From the NCBI GenBank assembly GCA_007922225.1, contig ML679995.1, forward strand, positions 3,549,928 through 3,613,927: DNA of 64,000 bases, written 5' to 3'. The notes below the pieces were generated by a model. That model was not told where the DNA came from, made no database searches, and saw only the letters and a program-made list of their open reading frames with translations. Shown piece by piece: positions 10,131-22,129 of this stretch. How positions within the stretch are numbered: the stretch's first letter is position 1; every line of letters starts with the position of its first letter. The position numbers were made by a program, and so were the translations under genes. The DNA is from Emydura subglobosa (Eukaryota > Chordata > Testudines > Chelidae).

Positions 10131-12267
10131 GCGGGAGGCAATCAGCACCCTGCTGGGTTAAGGCCAGGCGAAGGGGAGGATCTGCCTGTGTAATCAGCGG
10201 GGCTAAGCCCTGGAGTCAGCCAAAGCTGCGACGCTAACAGCTGTGTGCGCTCCACCGGCGTGCGAGCCGAGTCATGCACGAGTGCGGGGCCTACTGGCGA
10301 GGACGGGGCGCCACGGCGTGCAGTGCCTTGGAGACACAGCAGCAAAGCAGTGCAACGCGGCGGGGCCAGCTGACAGCCGCAGCGGCATGTGTGGGTCACA
10401 GACGAGAGCGGGCGTGCAGGCGCGGGCACTGTTCAGGAATGTGTGCGCAGATGTGTACAGGTGCAGGCAATCGGTGTGGGCGAGCAAGAGATAGTGTGTG
10501 CGTGAGTGCCTGGACCTGACGTGGGCAGTGCCTGGACCTGCCGTAGGGCTGACCGGCGCACATAGCACTGATATGCCAACCTGGAGAAAACCAGTATTTT
10601 AGAGAAAGCCGCCTAACAGATGACCGTGTGAGTGCGATGTGGAGCTTTGAATGCAGATGTCTCTGGGTCTCATCCTGAATGATCGGGGAGCTTCTGACGG
10701 GCTATAAAAGGAGTTAGAGACCAAGATCTGTGATCCTCCGACGCGCTACAGGAATGACTAGAGAGCCCCCCCGCCCCCAGCAAAACTAGTACTAAAGAAA
10801 TTCAGCCGCAGTGGTCAGCCCATTCTAGGATACAGAAGGGGAGGCGGGGGCCCAACTTTAATAGTCACTTGCATCTGTTGGACCCAAACCCCACAGGACT
10901 CCCTTCATGTCTGATGTTTGGCGAACAACCCCCCAACACCCCCCAGGGCTCTGGCAATCACGGCAGCGGAGCAGAACCGGCCCTGTTCCCCCTGCTAATC
11001 AACATGCAGACAGGCCTATTCCACTTCTGGTGCTAACTCAACCAAAGCGGCAAATAATCCTTCTGCCACAAAGCACTGGAGCAGCTAAAACGCTATGCAG
11101 AGGAAAGCGCCCAGCCCCGCCTGCAAAGCCTTGCTCAGTAACAAACCCAACAACAACAACAAAAACCCACCTTCCGCGCTGCAGAACAACGCTCAACCGG
11201 CTACGCTCGACCCTGAGCAACTGCTGGTCAAGCCAAGAGCAGAGCAAAACTAGGCCCAGGCTGGCCTGCTCCTGACGCCAGCCCAGAATGACCACGCCAG
11301 CAAGGGCGGCGCCACTGAGCCAGGCTGCGCTGGGGCAGACTCTCCCAAAGACCATCGGTGACCAGAAACCAGAGTGGGGGGGAGGGATAAGCAGCACAGG
11401 CCCACCCCAGAGAGGGGCTTTGTGCAGACAATCTGACCGAGGGCTGGCGGCAGAAACAGCCCCTCTACTCCAGGGTCCCACACAGGGCAGGGAGGACGAG
11501 CAAACGCTTGCCTCAGCGTATCAGACTGCGGGCCAAACTGTCCCTGGGTGAAAGGAGCGGGACAGCAGAGGTGGCCGCATGCTACAGCCCAGCCTTCCGC
11601 TGGCCCGGGCCTGGCCTGCAATGACATATGGACACGATGAGCAAAGCCTCATCCTGGACACAGTGTACCTGGCTCAGACACACGTTGGCAAGGCTCAGCG
11701 GGCACCTGTGGGTGCCAGCGTGTGTGGGAATGACAGCGTGTGTGGTGGGGGCGAGGGGCTGACACGGTGCCCACGCCCAGGCTTTTCAGCGGGCTGCACT
11801 GCCTAGCTGGGGTTGGTGGCGTCATTGGCTGCCTTGCTGCTTTTATTTACCTGCCGATGGATGCCCGGAGCAGCTGGCGTGCCCAGCCCAGCCCGGCTGG
11901 CATGTGGCCAGTGCTGGGAGATCCCCTCCCTCCCACAGTGGGACGCTGCTAGGATGGAGGGGGCAGCGATTAACACAGGCACAAGAGCTCACAGCTCAGT
12001 GACAGGTCCTGGCGTTTCAAGGCGCCCTTGAGAAAGAGCCGAACAGCGGCAGGAAGAGCACGCAGAGTTTATGTGCTGCAGCCCTCCAGAGAGAGACGCG
12101 TACAAAGAGTATCCGCATGGCCGGAGCGCAGCCCAGACGCTAGCTAGCAGAGGAAGTGAGGATGGGCACAGATGGGGTGGGGCAAAGCCATGGGGCAATT
12201 CTGGACTGCACAAAGAGGGAAGAAGTCCTGATTAAGAGGGGTCATTTTTCCACAGGCTAAGAGGCAG

Positions 12268-12345
12268 CCAGGCCCCTCATTCCCATGGAAAGCCAGTAGG
12301 AGTTGGGCACCTAATTCCACACTGTGCCTTTGAAAACCCCTCCTT
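12268..12345. repeat. MITE remnant
   Basis: 'ttgggcacctaattccaca' and 'tgcctttgaaaacccctcc' match the ends of the short palindromic elements seen elsewhere in the window. Confidence 0.4.
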
Positions 12346-13438
12346 AAACAGACGGGACCTCCCCCTCCATCACCAGCGATGTCTGGTCCTCTAGGCAGCT
12401 GGGTTTGAACGACTGGCCCAGAGGAAGGCTTTAAAAGGCATCTGCTCAGGGCAGGGGTCTCCAAAGGGCAGGTAGGAGTGGCCTGCAATGCGAGCCGCTG
12501 GGTGTGGCACTGCCCTGAAGCGTGCAGGAATGACAAGGCTCTGCATTACTCAGCCCTTTCCGAGATATACTATTAAGCTGTGCTAAATAAAGCCCCGAGT
12601 GAATCAGTGCTGGTGGGTGGCGTGACATGAATAAGGCCTGTGTGAGGGGCACCACCCTCTCTAGCCAGGCGTGGTGAGCGGCAGGAGAGAAGGGGTATGC
12701 GGAGCCCAAGCCGGTTCCATGCACGGCTGAGTTTATGAATGGCTGAGGACCTGAAGGGATTCCAGGGCGTGCGAATAGTAGGAAAGACATCTGTATCTGC
12801 ACTCAGCGCCTGGAGCAGCTCGTGGGTGGGGATTTCTTTTCTCTGTGCATTGCCAATCAGATTTGTAGGAAGATTATTTCCACCCGTTAGGTCTCTGGTC
12901 CCCTCACGACTGGGACTTTGCCCAGTCTCAGGGATGGGCCTGAATCATCCCCAGATTCAAGCCACCTTAGACCTTGGGGTGTTCCCGGCATGGAGCCTGG
13001 GCTGAACTTTGCAGCGGAAGCAGGTAGCTGTCGTTTTCCATGTGTCTCCTCAGCTTGCTGCCTAGCAGGGTGGAATCAAAAAGAGGGCGCCCCTGGCCTA
13101 GGTATCCCTGCTCCTGGCTGCGGCCGGGAATCGGAGACACAGCTCTCGGCTCTCCCAGCTGTGCGGATAACAGTGCTCTAGGAACACGCTACATTCATAA
13201 CAGCCTTCTGGATGAACTGGGCCAGCTCCGTCCCTGGGGTAGTTCTTGCGTCAGTGGAGTTTCACTAGTGTTACACGTGACTCAGTTCTTTGGTGTGTGT
13301 AACTGTAACAGCAGATCTGTAGGCCCCCAACGCCTCTGCCAACCTGAACCCCGCACTGTCATCTGTGGCACCTGTAAGACTAGGTCTCACATCGCCTCGC
13401 CTGCACGGCCTTGGGTACCTGTCAGTCATTATGGGCTG

Positions 13439-13510
13439 GGCCTCAAAGGTATTTAGACTCCGACCTTCCATTGACTTCCCTGGAAGTTGGGAGCCTCAAT
13501 ACCTCTGAAG
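13439..13510. repeat. Palindromic MITE
   Basis: About 29-base imperfect inverted arms (from 'cctcaaaggtatttagact' and from 'gggagcctcaatacctctg') around 'attgacttccc'. Confidence 0.55.
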
Positions 13511-13513
13511 AGC

Positions 13514-13600
13514 TGTGAAAGACAAGGTGGGGTCTTTGACTGGATCAACATCTGTTGGGGAGAGAGACAAGCCTTCACGCTACGCAGAGCCTTCCACCAA
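13514..13600 (+). repeat. Unclassified reptile interspersed repeat fragment
   Basis: 'aagacaaggtggggtcttt', 'tggatcaacatctgttggg' and 'agagagacaagccttcacg' match a repeat whose other fragment lies at 30160-30265 in this window ('gagacaaggtgggtatggtc'). The class is unknown to me. Confidence 0.45.
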
Positions 13601-14974
13601 TAGAAGCTGGTCCAATACAGAAAATGACCTCACCTGCCTCGTCTCGCTCTTAGCTGGGAACCAACACAGCTGCAAGAACACTGCAAACCACAAAGTGAAG
13701 GTCTGGGCCTTAGTCCTCTTAGCTGGGTTAGGGTCTTACCGTCCACATCAGAGACCATGTCTCCACCTCCCCCTCTTGCTCCCTCCTGCTCAGTTCATAG
13801 CAGGATGCCCAGAAAAGAGCTGGACACCAGGCCTAGCTGTTCTCCCCTTTCCAGGAAGAGACCAGCACTTAGATAGCAAAGCACATCTCTTTGCTGGTTA
13901 CAGACCCCCCCCCGCTTACTGGCATCCCATGACATTAGTCCATGAGGGCGCATGTCCAGGCATATTGGGATTTGTTCCGTCTTTCCCCAGTCCTTGGGGC
14001 CACATCCGCACCGGGTACGTTCAATTCTCCACTGATGGAAGCTCTAGTGTAGAAAGGGGGCCGAAGCTTTTTACCACTGCCATCTATCCAGTGATGGAGA
14101 ATGGTGGGTGTGTTTCCCAGCGTGAGATGCACCTCTAAGGGACTCCCCTTCCTTCCACCAGCAGGGGCTGTGATTCCTGGAGGCTACACAGCCAACACCC
14201 TCCTGGCCTACGAAGAGCAAACCCGTCACGTCCGTCAGTTGGTCAATCACACAGTGAGGGCCGTGAAGCCAGTCTCCTTTCCCTCCGTGAACGCCAGGGC
14301 TCTGATACTCCATAGCTCTGCAGCCAGCATCTCCTTCCCCGCGAATGCCACGCCCTGCACCTTGCCAGCTGAGAACGATACGCTGGAGACGGGGGGAGCC
14401 CACACCTCCCAGCCAGCCCCAATCTGTCACTGGACACCCAGAGGGTGCAACCCTCCTTCCCCTGACTCCCCCATGAGAAACCACAAAGCAGTTTCCTCTT
14501 CAGCACCCGAGGCTGAGGACTCCCCCGTGTCGACGCCGTCATTAACTCAGCTCATGCAGAATCAGGCGTGGATTGAAGGAATGGCAGGAGGGCCAGCCGG
14601 TTGACTTTGCTCCCTGCACCGCTTCAGACAGACACCATCAGCCAGCAGGGCTGCACCAGCACATGGGAAAGGCAGCGGCCCGTCCGCCAGTGAAGCATGG
14701 CGGGCCGGGTGTGTGTTATACCTGTGCAGGAGGCGCTGGACAGAGTTCTGGTGCTGCGGATCTGATCTGGCAGCGCTGACTCCAGCGGGGGCATCGCTCA
14801 CGGGTGAGAGGGGGGCGCAGCTCCCGGGGCGGGGCCCGGTCCTGCAGTCCCGACGCAGCCACTGCTCTTAGTGGAGTCACGGGGAACTTCGCCTAAGGAC
14901 TGCAGGATGGGGCCCTGGCTGTGTGATATGTCAGGGGGTGGCACGGAGCCAGCACAGTCCGCATGACAGCTCTG

Positions 14975-15185
14975 CAAACTAACGTCCTTTCAAGGTGTTT
15001 GTTTATTGGGCTGCAGAAGCCAAGCGTTCCTGCTGCGTGCGAGACAGGAGGCTCGGAGGGAGGCTGCCTGCCTGACAAAGAAGAGCCCATCAAAGAGAAC
15101 CTGTTTGCAGAGCCTGGTGCTTCCCGGGCACATGGCCGGAGAGGAGCCGGTCTGCAGCCGGGAGCAGGCTGGGCTTCTTCCTCGC
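14975..15185 (-). other. Probable 3' UTR of the minus-strand gene
   Basis: About 180 bases between the stop at 15186-15188 and the minus-strand AATAAA at 15002-15007. A short, compact 3' end. No other feature seen. Confidence 0.5.
15002..15007 (-). terminator. Poly(A) signal AATAAA (minus)
   Basis: The plus strand reads TTTATT, so the minus strand reads AATAAA, about 180 bases downstream of the stop codon of the minus-strand exon. Confidence 0.6.
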
Positions 15186-15290
<105 letters not shown>

Positions 15291-16970
15291 CTAGCGAGAA
15301 AACAGCAAGTTGGAGCCGTTAGTGGAAAGGGCCCCACTGACTCCCCCGGAGCGGGGGGTTGGCCAGTGGGGCCGCTGAGGGAGCAGGGCCTTGCTGAATT
15401 GGGAAGTGGAGCCCAGAGAACGCGGCATTGGGAAGTCTGCCGAGGCTGACTGGGGGGGGACCCCCACACCATGCCCAAACAGCCAGGCTTTGGGCAGGGG
15501 GGCCGGTGCTGAACCAGGCTCTGCAGCTGGGTGACTGCACTCCCACCCTATGTTTAGCTAGTGTGTGTGGAGTGGGCCAAGGTCAGTAAATCCACTGACC
15601 ACCCTCCTGTGCTGCTGGGCTCCCTGCACGCCCATAGATGCTGTCCGCACGGCACAGCTCCCTCGAGCTCCCCACCAGGGGTGCCAAAGGCGCGGCAGGC
15701 TTTGTTCCAGGCTCCGTCCGCGTGCTATGGCGCATTCCAGCCGCCTTCCAGAACCACACCCAGGGCCCCATGCGTGGGACTCGCGTCCCGTCTGGGCCCT
15801 GCCACTCACCCACGCACCGCACAACACTTTACGGGAGGCAGTGCAAACTGTAGTGCGTCGAACTGGAAATAGTCGGGGGTAGGGAGAGGCACGGTTCAAC
15901 AGAGCGCGGTGGCCCCGGCTGGAGTCTGGTCTGGGTACCAGGGCTAACACTCTGCAGCCATACAGACCCTTTCTTTCCTACACCCATTCACACCTGTGTG
16001 CCGCCCATCAGCGTATGTGAGGAATGCCTTCCCAACCCCTTTCTTCATTCAAAACCCTCCCGCACGCGCCTGCCATGATGCTGACGTGTCACGAGTGATC
16101 GCACACACTAATTAAATACCCTTAGACTGAAACGCACGTCCCTAAATTGAGTGACCAGGTGAGCTTCTTATCAGAGCCCTTATCTTAACCCTACTCCTGC
16201 CCTGCTCATAGTAAATCGACCTCACCAGTGGGGTCAGGTCTAAAATCTGTATTTTAATCTCGTCACGGCAGAATCTGGGTATGCACGTGTCATGGGACAT
16301 GCCTGCCACACTTTTGGATGCTAAAAATTATGAACAATTCTCTGGCAAGATGTGCCATGGACTCCTTATGGACAAGTTGTGAGGACTTGTGTCAGTTTCT
16401 ACATCTGGTCTGAAAGATGATACCTCCCCCACCCAGCGCTCCCGAGCTCCACGCCAGGTGTGGTTCATTGCGCAGGCATCAAAACAACTTCCTGTAACTG
16501 GGATTTCCTTGCAGATCTCCCATACAGCTACCAACCAAATGCACCCTAAGCCGGTTTAGCATAAGAGATCTACCAGGATCGCAGCACGCGGGGTGGGGGC
16601 GGAGCTGCACAACAAAACTTGACTCTAAGTTGGAGCAGGCTAATTTGGACCTGATAGCTCACCAGTGACGGTTCGGTTCACCAGCCAGCTCAGGGCTGGC
16701 CCAGCAGGAATGAACAATACCCAGGTTCATTCTCCCATGCACAGTTCCGAGGACAGGGGTGGCAGCACATGTCTGTCTAAGGGAGTCTAAGCATTTAGAC
16801 GGGGTTCATCACCTGGGTACGCGAGCGCCTTACTGGGAACAACATGTCAAAGCTTCAAGGGCAGGATGGAGTCCAGGGGGCAGGCAAACCATCGTCCTCT
16901 CTCCAACCGCAAGGAGAAGTAGAGACGCTGCTTGGGGAACAAGTTGGGACCCCAGGCAGCTGAGCAGCTC
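15291..16970. other. No supported gene; probable intron
   Basis: GC-rich at first, then falling. I saw no repeat or exon with support. The overlapping frames near 15.56-15.95 kb on both strands look like chance frames. Confidence 0.45.
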
Positions 16971-16974
16971 ATTC

Positions 16975-17560
16975 CATCGTTTCCCCAAAAAGAAGGCGCC
17001 AAGTGCTGGGGCCATTACAATCTGTTCAATTCTAAACACAGAGGCAATTATGAAGGAAAGGGAGCCAGTTGCCAGCTCTCCTGTTAAAAATAAAATGCTC
17101 AGACAGGGCCACTTGCAAATTCAAAGACAGGTAATACCAAGGGGGAGAAAAGGGAGCCATTACATTTTAAAAGGGGCTCTCTTTGCCTGCATATCATACA
17201 CTGCCGAGAGCCGGCTGATCCAGCACCCCTCTTCCATAATCCTCCCGCCCAATCGGATGTCACAGACTCCAGCCGTCTCACGGAGCAAATTTACTCTATG
17301 GCCTGGATTACACACTGTCAGGAGTGATTCCCGGGAACAGCAATTTAACAGGCGCATGGGATGTAATTTTAGCAAACGAGCAGATGCCGCTATCACTTCC
17401 CCCAGTTTTGACACAAAGCTAAACATTGGGAGAGGGAGGGTGGCGGAGCAGGAGAGACAGATCGGCACTAAATGTCAAACTCTATTATCTTTTTTTTTGA
17501 GAAAGAAATCTATTCCCCTGAATGCAGATTTTGTTTGTATCGATGGGATTTGCTGTAGTT
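16975..17560. promoter_or_regulatory. Candidate conserved noncoding element
   Basis: About 0.6 kb with no repeat signature, balanced composition, and many short A/T-rich transcription-factor-like words (for example 'gttaaaaataaaatgctc', 'acacaaagctaaacattgg'). It lies in a plus-strand frame of 271 codons (16759-17574) that has no recognisable domain, no splice logic and no codon bias. It reads like an enhancer-type conserved block inside a long intron. Conservation cannot be tested here. Confidence 0.35.
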
Positions 17561-17649
17561 ACTGCCTGGATTAGACTCCCAAAACCCCTGCACGCTGCTG
17601 CAGGACGGTGTCAGTGTGCTGAAAGGAAAATAACCCACATCTGGAGACA

Positions 17650-18080
17650 TTCCATCACAGCTCTCCATCCAGGTGGCTGGCATTACTTTCACCGGTGTGG
17701 TCAGATGCAGGATGGCCATGGTATGGTCTATATCATTGGGCGACACTGAGCTGTTTCCGTCTCAACAGCCAGCCAGGCAGATAGCCATACAGTTCTCATC
17801 TGAGGCAGACAACGCCCTTACCCAGATCCCTCATGGTGCAGAAGAAGTAAACACCTGGGTGACCCGCAGCTGGCTCAAACTCAACTCAAGTTGTAGGACT
17901 GAGATGAAGAGGTTGCAGAATCCATGATGGCTCCGTGTTTTGGTGATATCCAGGCACCGATTGTCACAGTCACACTTGACTCTCTGCTACACCTGGCTAA
18001 TCAAGCTGCTGCAGTAGTCAGAAATACTTCCTTCCACCTCCAGCTGCCAAGAATCCTGCCCCCTCTTTCCTAGGAGATAA
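17650..18080 (+). pseudogene. L2-type LINE reverse-transcriptase remnant
   Basis: Translation in shifting frames gives the order seen in L2 reverse transcriptase: a decayed catalytic-box region (LGDTELF where YADDTQLY is usual), then SSEADNALTQI, then WVTRSWLKLNSS before a TE dipeptide, then TLDSLL and AAAVVRNTSFHLQL, which match the 'LGV..DSSLS…V..V…FHLR' stretch. Broken by a stop and frameshifts; not functional. Confidence 0.65.
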
Positions 18081-18101
18081 CATCCTACTTACATGTGCCC
18101 T

Positions 18102-18994
18102 CAGCAAGGTTGCAGATGACACTAAGTTGGGGGAGTGGTAGATACGCTGCAGGGCAAGGGTAGGATACAGAGTGACCTAGAAAAATTGGAGGATTGGGCC
18201 AAAAGAAATCTGATGAGGTTCCACAAAGACAAGTGCAGAGTCCTCCACTTAGGACGGAAGAATCCCAGGCACTACTACAGACTGGGGACCGACGGGCTAG
18301 GCAGCAGTTCTGCAGAAAAGGACCTGGGGGTAACAGTGGATAAGAAGCTGGATAGGAGTCAGCAGTGTGCCCTGGTTGCCAAGAAGGCCAATAGCATATT
18401 GGGCTGCATTAGTAGGAGCATTGCCAGCAGATCAAGGGAAGTGATTATTCCCCTCTATTCGGCACTGGTGAGGTCGCATTTGGAGTAATATGTCCAGTTT
18501 TGGGCCCCCCACTACAGGAAGGATGTGGACAAATTGGAGAGAGTCCAGCGGAGGGCAACGAAAATGTTTAGGGGGCTGAAGCACATGATTTATGAGGAGA
18601 GGCTGAGGGAACTGGGCTGTTTAGTCTGCAAAAGAGAAAAGTGAGGGGGGATTTGATAGCAGCCTTCAACTACCTGAAAGGGAGTTCAGGGAGGATGGAG
18701 CTAGGCTGTTCTCGGTGGTGGCAGACGACAGAACAAGGAGCAATGGTCTCAAGTTGCAGTGGGGGAGGTCTAGGCTGGACATTAGCAACAACTTTTTCCC
18801 TAGGAGGGTGATGAAGCACGGGAATGGGTTACCTAGGGAGGTGGTGGAATCTCCATCCTTAGAGATTTTTAAGGCCCAGCTTAAAAAAGCCCTGGCTTTG
18901 ATGACTTAGTTGAGGTTGGTCCTGCTTTGAGCAGGAGGTTGGACTAGATACCTCCTGAGGTCCCTTCCAACCCTAACTTTCTATAATTCTATGA
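18102..18994 (+). mobile_element. CR1 LINE, 5'-truncated
   Basis: Starts at the catalytic box, read as VADDTKLG, and runs through the C-terminal part of the reverse transcriptase ([34 protein letters not shown], then [20 protein letters not shown] past one stop at 18486). It ends in the CR1 tail 'gaggtcccttccaacccta' and 'ctataattctatga'. Open for 118 codons (18135-18488), then a stop and a frameshift. 5' truncation is usual for CR1. Confidence 0.92.
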
Positions 18995-19846
18995 CGTGCT
19001 GGATGTGAGAGCCCAAGGAAGGAACATCATCATATAAGGCAAACTGAGAAAGCAAATTCAACTTTCACAGCAGTGGCAGAGGAGATCCACGCGTGCCATG
19101 TCGTTGGTTCCCTGTTGTGCTCAGAGGTGATGAGTGAATGTGCTGCTGACGCTGCGCTCAGGCCGAGGTTCAGCTTTCACAGCCTGAAGCCTGACACTAG
19201 CACGGAGTGAAACTATGACGCGGCCGGAGACTGACGGCAAAGATCCTGTCCGTACTGTCATGCCTCTTCATCACGCAAGCGGCACAGCTGCTGCTGTTCA
19301 GTCGCCATGGACAGGTCACGGTGCCAACCCATTCCTCACTCCAAAATGCAGAGAGAGGGGACCTGATTGCTGATCAACACGGCTCTCGGTGGCCTCTGCT
19401 ATGGAACTGTCCCCTGGGCACCCTGATCTTATGCCACCCTGGGGAGCGGGGGGCCTGGATTACTCAGCATGAGAGAAGCGACAGCTCTCCAGTAACGCCG
19501 AAGGAATGAAATCGCCCGGCTAGCAGTGGGCAAGTCAGAGAATCCCACTGTTTGTCCTTACGGATCTGCTCACCTGTGAACTGCACAATCAGCTGGCAGA
19601 TCCCAGGGGGACGGTGTCACAGGTCTTGAGTCCTGCGATATTCATTCCATAACATAGGATGGGCAACTCCAAGGGAGAAGAGAAGCAGCTGGCTGGGCAG
19701 CATGTGTCAGAGGAGATGGGAAGCTGCTGTCAGGAGAACACATGCAGGGGAGCAGGGGTAAGGAGCAGAACAGATCAGACGGGGACAGGAAATGAAGAGC
19801 AAAAGGAGACGGTGTGGTCAGCTTCCTTCCAATGGACACAATAATC
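18995..19846. other. No gene or repeat recognised
   Basis: Unique-looking sequence between a CR1 and a hAT fragment; no domain-bearing frame. Confidence 0.5.
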
Positions 19847-20000
19847 CAGGAGCTCTCAAACTGGGTGTTGTGACCCCTCAGGGGGTCGCAAGGTTGTTGG
19901 GGGGGGTCACGAGCTGTCAGTCTTTGTGCATGGTGGTAAGGGTGGCACAGCATGAAGGGTCTGACCGGAGTGACAGAGCACAGCCGCCAGAGGGGCAGGG
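19847..20000 (+). mobile_element. hAT (Charlie-type) end fragment
   Basis: Begins CAGGAGCTCTCAAACTG, a hAT-Charlie-like terminal repeat, followed by 'tgacccctcagggggtcgc'. The opposite end was not found, so it is truncated. Confidence 0.6.
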
Positions 20001-21340
20001 GCTGAGCCTCGCTGATGTCAGCGCACAGTAACAGCTCGGGAGAAGTGCCCTGCTGTGTCTGCTTAGTGCACGGCGGGTACTGTGAAGGGGAGAGACTGGG
20101 GAAGGCTTTCCCGAGACCGTTAGGTACTTGCACCCACAAATGCGGTAACTGCAGCCATGCAAATGCACAGTCGTTTTCTCACCCCCTCCCACACCCTCCC
20201 CAGACCTCTGGCAACTCAAAATTTTGCCCAGAATGTCCTGCGGCATGTTTTGGTTGAGGCAAAAACCTCCCCATCTCTCACTGATCCGCAACCTGGGTGC
20301 TACCCTCCCCCCCGAGAAACGGCTGCACTTCAGTGGGGAGGTGATTGCTCTATGCACACAGGATCAGATCCTTGGCTACACAGTGCATTGATTGGGGGTC
20401 ATTGCCGAGGAGGTGTAAAGCTCACCTTTGTTCTCCCCCAACCTGCTGCCACTGCGTGAAGCCTAAGTTAGAGCAGCCCTCAGTCTGCTCTAATTTATGC
20501 TGCCTACTAACAGCACCGAGAGGCTGAAACCACAGCCCAGGCCAGGTGCATTGTAGAGGCATTCAACCACACCCCCTTCCTCTAGCCACTCCCCCTACAA
20601 AAACTGCAGGGAGCTGAAGGTGTAAACAGACCCTCTGTGCTAACTCTGCTTCCTAGAAGATCTCCCTTGCACTGGGATGATTCCCCCCAGGGCCAGTTAT
20701 ACCAGCTGTACACTGGAACTGGCTAGCAGTGTTGTACAAAGTGACTCCATTGCACTAGCGCGTGCAAAATGTGTTGGGGCCCTTTGGGCAAAAAGGTACC
20801 ACGTCAATGTGAGACGATGCCTCTGCCCTAATGAAACGAAGAGAAAATGAGTACCGTGGAGAACAAATGAAAATAACTGGAAGGGCTGCTGAGAAACATA
20901 GGGTTTTAAAAGCCACACTCACTCTTGGTGAAGCATGCTATGAAATGCTTGGGTGGAGAAATTCTTGGTGTTCTAGCTTAACCTGAAAACAGGTGGAACT
21001 GGGTTTGATCTGAAAGGGAATTAATTGATTTTTCTTCAGTCCAAAGAGGAACTTCTTACTCCTGCAGAATTCCTATCACACTCCCCCAGCTCATCAAAGA
21101 CAGCCAAATGGGCATTTCCCAGAGTTACGAAGGGGCAGATCTTTAAAGGGCTACAGGAGTTAGGCACCTAAATACCTTTACAGGTCTGACCCTACTTCCT
21201 TTTCTACTGCACACAAACAGTGACTCTGACATGCACCGTAGGAATGCACATCTCAAAAAGGGAAGCTGATTCACCCCTTATTGACAAAAAGAGGGACAAA
21301 TTCTAAAGTGCCTCTATAAATGAAATTCACACCTGTGCTG
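20001..21340. other. No gene recognised; one MITE remnant
   Basis: Contains a MITE scrap at 21138-21195 ('ggagttaggcacctaaatac'). Otherwise I saw nothing I can name. Confidence 0.45.
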
Positions 21341-21344
21341 GAGA

Positions 21345-21900
21345 TCAGCAATAGGCCAGTGCACCACTGGAATACTGTGCCCTGGGCCAGTGCAATTTCA
21401 GAAAGGATGTTGAAAAATTGCAGAGAGTGCAGAGAAAAGCCACAAAAGCAATTCCAGGGCTGGAGAAAATGCCTTACCATGAGAGACTTAAAAAGCTCAG
21501 TCTGTGTATCAGAAAGAAGAGGTGACTTGATTACAGTGTGTAAGTACCTTCATGAGGAGAAAAGAGCAGGCCCTAAACGGCTCTTCAGTATTGCGATGAA
21601 AGGAATAATAAGAACCAATGGCTGGAAGCTGAAGCCAGACCAATTCAAACAGGAAATAAAGCACAATCTTTTACCTGTCAAGGTGACTGACTGTTGCAAC
21701 AAACTCCTAAGGGAAGTGGTGGAGTCTCTGTCTCTTGAAGTCTTCAAATCAAACTGGACAAATTTCTAGAAGACGTGTTTGCCAAAAACAAATTATTGGG
21801 CTCAATACAGGGGTAACGAGGTAAAATTCTCTGGCCTATGATATACAGAAGGTCAGAATAGATGGTCCATTCTGGCCTTACCCGCTATGAATCACTGAAG
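21345..21900 (+). mobile_element. L3/CR1 LINE 3' part
   Basis: Coding-like segments (GNT…CREKPQKQFQGWRK, then LREVVESLSLEVFKSNW) and the tail 'agatggtccattctggcct' are those of the L3/CR1 group. Interrupted by a stop; 5'-truncated; not functional. Confidence 0.8.
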
Positions 21901-22129
21901 TTTCTGACCAACTTCATTGGGACTGCTTCATGTGCAGAAGCTGGAGTATCATGTCCAAGATGTGCAGTAGTCACCACCAGAGAAACAGACTGAGTACTGT
22001 TTCCATCTGTCCCAGAGAAGATAACCAAGTCTGGGATGAATCCTGAGAGGCGTTGGAGCATCTGCAACTCTCACTGACTCCGTTCAGAATTGCAGATGCT
22101 CAGCACCTGCCAGAATTTGACCTTTGTAA

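Larger units (their letters stand above)
9611..14980. other. GC-rich region with no supported gene
   Basis: I saw no exon I can defend here. There is an isolated AATAAA near 12585, MITE remnants at about 10.07, 12.27 and 13.44 kb, and a reptile repeat fragment at 13514. The open frames (up to 207 codons at 13515-14138) have no domains and often overlap frames on the opposite strand. It lies between the 3' ends of two convergent genes. Confidence 0.5.

Noticed and set aside
12583..12590. Isolated AATAAA as a second gene end
   Set aside because: No ORF or exon upstream that could be supported.
14101..14604. 167-codon plus-strand frame
   Set aside because: No domain, no splice logic, and opposed by long minus-strand frames over the same bases.
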